Below are positions 60,983 to 64,000 of a DNA stretch of 64,000 bases, piece by piece (positions within the stretch are counted from its first letter, which is position 1; each line of letters begins with the position of its first letter). The notes below the pieces were generated by a model that saw nothing but the letters and a program-made list of their open reading frames with translations, did no database searches and was not told where the DNA came from. A program made the translations under genes and the position numbers. Source of the DNA: Actinospica sp035552695 (GTDB lineage Bacteria; Actinomycetota; Actinomycetes; Streptomycetales; Catenulisporaceae); the NCBI RefSeq assembly GCF_035552695.1, contig NZ_DASZKT010000197.1:44298-108297 (forward strand), in the 5' to 3' direction.

Positions 60983-61468
60983 ATGAGCACGCCGAAGATC
61001 ACGCTGGACCCGATGACCGAGGAGGAGTTCGCGGCCTGGCTGCTGCCCTCGGTCAGGAGCCTCGCCGAGGAGAACGTGAGGTGCGGGCGCTGGGCCCCGG
61101 AAGAGGCGCTGCAGATGGCCAAGACCGAGGCCGGCATCCAGTTTCCGAACGCGGTGCACACCAAGGGCCAGATGCTCTACACGGCGCGCGACGCGGCGAG
61201 CCGGGCGGCCGTCGGCACGGTGTGGATCTCCATGCAGCGCATGGCGAACAAGCCCGAGGCGTACATCCGCGACCTCATCGTCAACGAGGATCAGCGCGGG
61301 AAGGGCTACGGCCGGGCCACGATGCTCGCCGCCATCGCCCGCGCTCGCGAACTCGGCGCCGAGAGCGTGGGCCTGCACGTGTTCGGCCACAACACCGTGG
61401 CGCGCGGGCTCTACGCGTCGCTCGGATTCGTCGAGACCAACGTCACGATGTCGCTGCCGCTGAGTTAG
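60983..61468 (+). CDS. GNAT-family N-acetyltransferase
   Basis: Acetyltransferase of 161 residues with PEAYIRDLIVNEDQRGKGYGRATMLAAIARARELGAESVGLHVFGHNTVARGLYASLGFVETNVTM, the standard GNAT motifs A and B with the Q/RxxGxG/A loop QRGKGYG. The N-terminal part (MTEEEFAAWLLPSVRSLAEENVRCGRW) matches a common actinobacterial subgroup. The acceptor is unknown. TAGACT (60970-60975) ends 7 nt before the ATG, suggesting leaderless mRNA. It converges with the next gene with a 4-bp overlap. Confidence 0.9.
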   Translation: MSTPKITLDPMTEEEFAAWLLPSVRSLAEENVRCGRWAPEEALQMAKTEAGIQFPNAVHTKGQMLYTARDAASRAAVGTVWISMQRMANKPEAYIRDLIVNEDQRGKGYGRATMLAAIARARELGAESVGLHVFGHNTVARGLYASLGFVETNVTMSLPLS

Positions 61469-61887
61469 CGCGCGGGGACGGACAGGAAGTCCTCGATCAG
61501 CCGGACGTCGGTCAGGTCCTTCGCCCGGCCGAGGCCGCGCTTCCAGAGCAGCGTGTCCTGCAGCGGCATGAACGGGACGCCCTCGATGAACTCGGCGCCG
61601 TCGATCATGGCGTCGATGTCGGTGAGCCCGCCGATCCAGTGGTCGAAGATCTCGATCGCGCCGTGGTTGAGGACGATGCGCCGCCCGAATCCGGACCGCG
61701 AGTTGACGACCGGGCCTTTCGCCTTCGCGATTTCCCAGGCCTTTCCGCGCGCGACCAGATCCAGATCATGGATCGTCGTCCGCAATCCGTGCGCGAGCAA
61801 CGGGGCACTTCCCGTCACGACATAGTCACCGGACGGAAGCGCCAGTTTCTCGAGGAGGCGGAAGAGCCTGTGTTCGGAAAGCGCCAT
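61465..61887 (-). CDS. Nucleotidyltransferase-like protein
   Basis: Protein of 140 residues. VVTGSAPLLAHGLRTTIHDLDLVARG fits the polymerase-beta superfamily pattern hG[GS] followed after about a dozen residues by Asp-x-Asp, and GAIEIFDHW may supply the third acidic residue. The remainder (PFMPLQDTLLWKRGLGRAKDLTDVRLIEDFL) resembles small MNT- or AbiEii-like domains. CATCAT ends 6 nt before ATG 61887, so that start is preferred over the ATG at 61905. No partner helical protein typical of HEPN-MNT pairs is next to it; the upstream neighbour is a membrane protein. Confidence 0.65.
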   Translation of the reverse strand: MALSEHRLFRLLEKLALPSGDYVVTGSAPLLAHGLRTTIHDLDLVARGKAWEIAKAKGPVVNSRSGFGRRIVLNHGAIEIFDHWIGGLTDIDAMIDGAEFIEGVPFMPLQDTLLWKRGLGRAKDLTDVRLIEDFLSVPAR

Positions 61888-61912
61888 GCATCCATGATGC
61901 GGCATTTTCCCG

Positions 61913-62653
61913 TTAGAGTGCGGCCATTCCCAGGGCGAGCCGGGTGAGCAGGGCCGTTACCGCCGCGACGACCAGGCTGGAGAGGCTGCCGATGAGGTAG
62001 TACTCGGCCAATCCCTCCTCGTCGCGTTGCAGCGCCGGGAAACGGGCGGCGGATTTCGCGGTGAGGGCGAAAGCCGCGGCGGTCGGCTGACCGGCGAGTA
62101 GGAATGAAAAATAGAGCATACGTTCGAGCCAGCCGAGCAGAGTTCCGCCGCCGAGAATGGCCTGGGCGCGCCCGATGGTGACGCCGGAGAAGCGGCGCAG
62201 AATCAATCCGGTCGCCAGTCCGCCGACGAAAACGGCCGCCACGGTGCCGTTCACCGTGACCGCGAGCCGGTCGTCGCGCAGCCCGTGCCACAGCGTGTGC
62301 CAGAATCCGACCCCGCCGAGCGCGAGCGCCCCGAAGAGGGCGGGCAGCGCGAGCAGCGGGATCGGGCTGCGTATCGCGGATATCAGACGGCCGCGCAGGG
62401 TCGGCGGCTCGACGTCCGGATCCGGGTTGCGCGGGACGGGGGTCACCAGGCTCCGCCTGGCCAGCGTCGCGCAGCACGCGGCGAGCGCCGCCGCGAGCCA
62501 GGCCTGCCAGCGCTCGTACATCGGCAGGATCGTGTAGCCGGCGTACGCCGCGGCCAGCACACAGGTCGCCGCGTCCGAGCGACGCACCCGCGCGAAGCAG
62601 AACGGCAGCAGAACGGCGATAGCGAGCCCCTCGGCGAGGCGTACGGTCGGCAC
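61913..62653 (-). CDS. Membrane protein with DUF3307-associated-like C-terminus
   Basis: Integral membrane protein of 246 residues with about seven helices. The C-terminal half (AILGGGTLLGWLERMLYFSFLLAGQPTAAAFALTAKSAARFPALQ, EEGLAEYYLIGSLSSLVVA) resembles the segment found at the end of DUF3307 proteins; the N-terminal half is unrecognised. GTG 62653 has TAGCCT (62665-62660) ending 6 nt upstream, implying leaderless mRNA. It ends 25 bp before the nucleotidyltransferase-like start. Function unknown. Confidence 0.72.
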   Translation of the reverse strand: MPTVRLAEGLAIAVLLPFCFARVRRSDAATCVLAAAYAGYTILPMYERWQAWLAAALAACCATLARRSLVTPVPRNPDPDVEPPTLRGRLISAIRSPIPLLALPALFGALALGGVGFWHTLWHGLRDDRLAVTVNGTVAAVFVGGLATGLILRRFSGVTIGRAQAILGGGTLLGWLERMLYFSFLLAGQPTAAAFALTAKSAARFPALQRDEEGLAEYYLIGSLSSLVVAAVTALLTRLALGMAAL

Positions 62654-62733
62654 CCGCCAAGGCTATCCGAAGCCTGCGACAGCTCTGCGGCAGCGCTGAG
62701 ACGGCCCACGGGAGCGGGCCCGGCTACGCAGTT

Positions 62734-62760
62734 CGCCCGCCCCGGGAAGCGGGACGGGCG
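62734..62760 (-). terminator. Terminator after aceE
   Basis: CGCCCG-C-CCCG (62734-62744) pairs with CGGG-A-CGGGCG (62750-62760), loop GGAAG, one mismatch. It lies 18 nt after the aceE stop. Confidence 0.75.
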
Positions 62761-62778
62761 ATCTGACGGTGCTTCGGA

Positions 62779-64000
62779 TCAGCCCTCGCCGCCGGTCGGG
62801 CCGGAGCCCGCGGCCTTGACGTCGTGCAGCTGGTACCGGTTGATCGCCTCGGCGACCGCCTCGCGCTTGACCTCGCCGCGCTTGGCCAGCTGGGCGAGCG
62901 TCGCGACGACCACCGACTCGGCGTCGATGTGGAAGAAGCGGCGGGCGGCGCCGCGGGTGTCCGCGAAACCGAAGCCGTCCGCACCGAGCGAGCTGTAGTC
63001 GTTCGGCACCCACTGGGAGATCTGGTCCGGGACCGCGCGCATCCAGTCGGAGACCGCGACCACCGGGCCCTGGGTGCCGGCCAGCACCTCGGTCACGTAG
63101 GGAACCCGGGCGGGCTCCTCCGGGTGCAGGAAGTTGTGCTCGTCCACGGCCAGCGCCTCGCGCCGCAGCTGGGTCCAGGAGGTCGCCGACCACACGTCCG
63201 CGGCCACGCCCCACTCGTCGGCCAGCAGCTGCTGCGCTCGGAGGATCCACGGCAGGCCGACGCCCGAGGCCAGCAGCTGCGCGCGCGGCCGGTCCGCCGG
63301 GCCCTGCGGGGCGTCCCGGTACCTGTACAGGCCCTTGAGCAGGCCGTCCACGTCGATCCCGGCGGGCTCGGCCGGCTGCACGCCCGGCTCGTTGTACAGC
63401 GTGACGTAGTAGAAGACGTCCTCGCCGTGCGGGTGCTCCGGGGTCGAGCCGTACATCCGGCGCAGGCCGTCCTGCACGATGTGGCTGATCTCGAACCCGA
63501 ACGCCGGGTCGTACGCGACGACCGCGGGGTTCGTCGAGGCGATCAGGTGCGAGTGCCCGTCCGCGTGCTGCAGGCCCTCACCGGTCAGCGTGGTGCGGCC
63601 GGCCGTGGCGCCGAGCACGAAGCCGCGGCCCATCTGGTCGGCGAACTGCCAGAACTGGTCGCCGGTGCGCTGGAAGCCGAACATCGAGTAGAAGATGTAG
63701 ATCGGGATCGAGTGCACGCCGTGCGTCGCGTACGAGGTGCCCGCCGCGATCAGCGACGCGGTGGCGCCCGCCTCGCTGATGCCCTCGTGCAGGATCTGGC
63801 CCTGCTTGGACTCCTTGTAGGACAGCAGCAGCTCGCGGTCCACGGCCTCGTAGGTCTGGCCGTGCGGCGAGTAGATCTTCGCCGTCGGGAACAGCGAGTC
63901 CATGCCGAAGGTGCGCGCCTCGTCCGGGATGATCGGCACGAAGTGCGCGCCGATCTCCTTGTCCTTCATCAGGTCCTTGAGCAGCCGGACGAAGGCCATC
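62779..64000 (-). CDS. aceE: Pyruvate dehydrogenase E1 component (AceE), C-terminal part
   Basis: The last 406 or so residues of the homodimeric, thiamine-diphosphate-dependent E1 that decarboxylates pyruvate for the pyruvate dehydrogenase complex. The full protein is about 900 residues, and its N-terminal part lies beyond the right edge. The ATG near the edge is internal. Visible family traits are FVPIIPDEARTFGMDSLFPTAKIYSPHGQTYEAVD, GISEAGATASLIAAGTSYATHG, FGFQRTGDQFWQFADQMGRGFVLGATAGRTTL and LLASGVGLPWILRAQQLLADEWGV. It is located near the fab cluster, as in Streptomyces. Confidence 0.95.
   Translation of the reverse strand, partial: MAFVRLLKDLMKDKEIGAHFVPIIPDEARTFGMDSLFPTAKIYSPHGQTYEAVDRELLLSYKESKQGQILHEGISEAGATASLIAAGTSYATHGVHSIPIYIFYSMFGFQRTGDQFWQFADQMGRGFVLGATAGRTTLTGEGLQHADGHSHLIASTNPAVVAYDPAFGFEISHIVQDGLRRMYGSTPEHPHGEDVFYYVTLYNEPGVQPAEPAGIDVDGLLKGLYRYRDAPQGPADRPRAQLLASGVGLPWILRAQQLLADEWGVAADVWSATSWTQLRREALAVDEHNFLHPEEPARVPYVTEVLAGTQGPVVAVSDWMRAVPDQISQWVPNDYSSLGADGFGFADTRGAARRFFHIDAESVVVATLAQLAKRGEVKREAVAEAINRYQLHDVKAAGSGPTGGEG

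Overview
The window is a contiguous piece of a high-GC actinomycete chromosome, densely packed on both strands. The kind of host is inferred from gene content. There is a clustered fatty-acid synthase operon (fasR-like regulator, fabD, fabH, acpP, fabF, an accD6-like carboxyltransferase) next to a single-chain E1 pyruvate dehydrogenase. The group RNase H/phosphatase - zinc-ribbon protein - Nif3 is in the order known from Mycobacterium and Streptomyces. There is also a WhiJ-type group (XRE-DUF5753, RsbW-like ATPase, DUF397), an AfsR/SARP-type regulator and a bacterial type A RNase P RNA. WhiJ-type and SARP genes point to a filamentous, Streptomyces- or Catenulispora-like organism. No tRNA, rRNA, CRISPR array, phage or insertion sequence was seen.

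Layout. 1-6.4 kb (minus): truncated SARP/NB-ARC regulator, sulfurtransferase, then an ABC-2 exporter operon ending in a histidine kinase/response regulator pair, with a 24-bp palindrome in its promoter region. 6.5-11.7 kb: a small Big_1-like protein, a tyrosine phosphatase, argS, a quinone oxidoreductase, DinB-like and GNAT proteins. 11.8-16.4 kb: a LacI regulator and a secreted GH92 alpha-mannosidase with a ricin-type lectin tail, with a perfect operator-like palindrome upstream. 16.4-20.7 kb: phosphatase, membrane protein, DUF3052, small genes, a glycosyltransferase and a cold-shock protein. 20.7-21.1 kb: rnpB. 21.2-27.6 kb: M20 hydrolase, HdeD-like protein, MscS channel and three cobalamin genes. 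27.7-32 kb: a D,D-carboxypeptidase and two convergent GT87 membrane glycosyltransferases. 32.2-35.8 kb: yaaA and the RNase H/zinc-ribbon/Nif3 group. 36-40.9 kb: sedolisin-type S53 protease, membrane protein, a divergent MFS/MarR pair and a small secreted peptide. 41.2-44.4 kb: a translationally coupled glycosyltransferase - methyltransferase - toroid-fold operon of unknown product. 44.5-46.7 kb: the WhiJ-type locus with two matching palindromes. 46.9-50.6 kb: methyltransferases, a phosphatase, a gene-free structured stretch and a small kinase-like pair. 50.7-53.2 kb: signal peptidase I and a large unrecognised 498-residue protein. 53.5-60.3 kb: the fatty-acid operon. 60.4-64 kb: lipoprotein, GNAT, nucleotidyltransferase-like and membrane proteins, and the C-terminal part of aceE running off the end.

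How it works together. The right end links pyruvate to acetyl-CoA (AceE), malonyl-CoA supply (AccD) and chain initiation and elongation (FabD/H/F with ACP) under a PucR-type regulator. FabD carries an unexpected biotinyl/lipoyl-like C-terminal domain that appears to lack the modifiable lysine. The mannosidase and LacI regulator form a likely self-contained glycan-use unit. The cobalamin genes are transcribed divergently from a 64-bp gap.

A recurring feature is a TANNNT-like -10 element ending 6-8 nt before the start codon, with no ribosome-binding site. This implies leaderless mRNA and was used to choose several starts. The most promising undescribed items are the palindrome pair in the WhiJ-type locus, the FabD fusion, the three-gene envelope-glycan-like operon and the 498-residue orphan.
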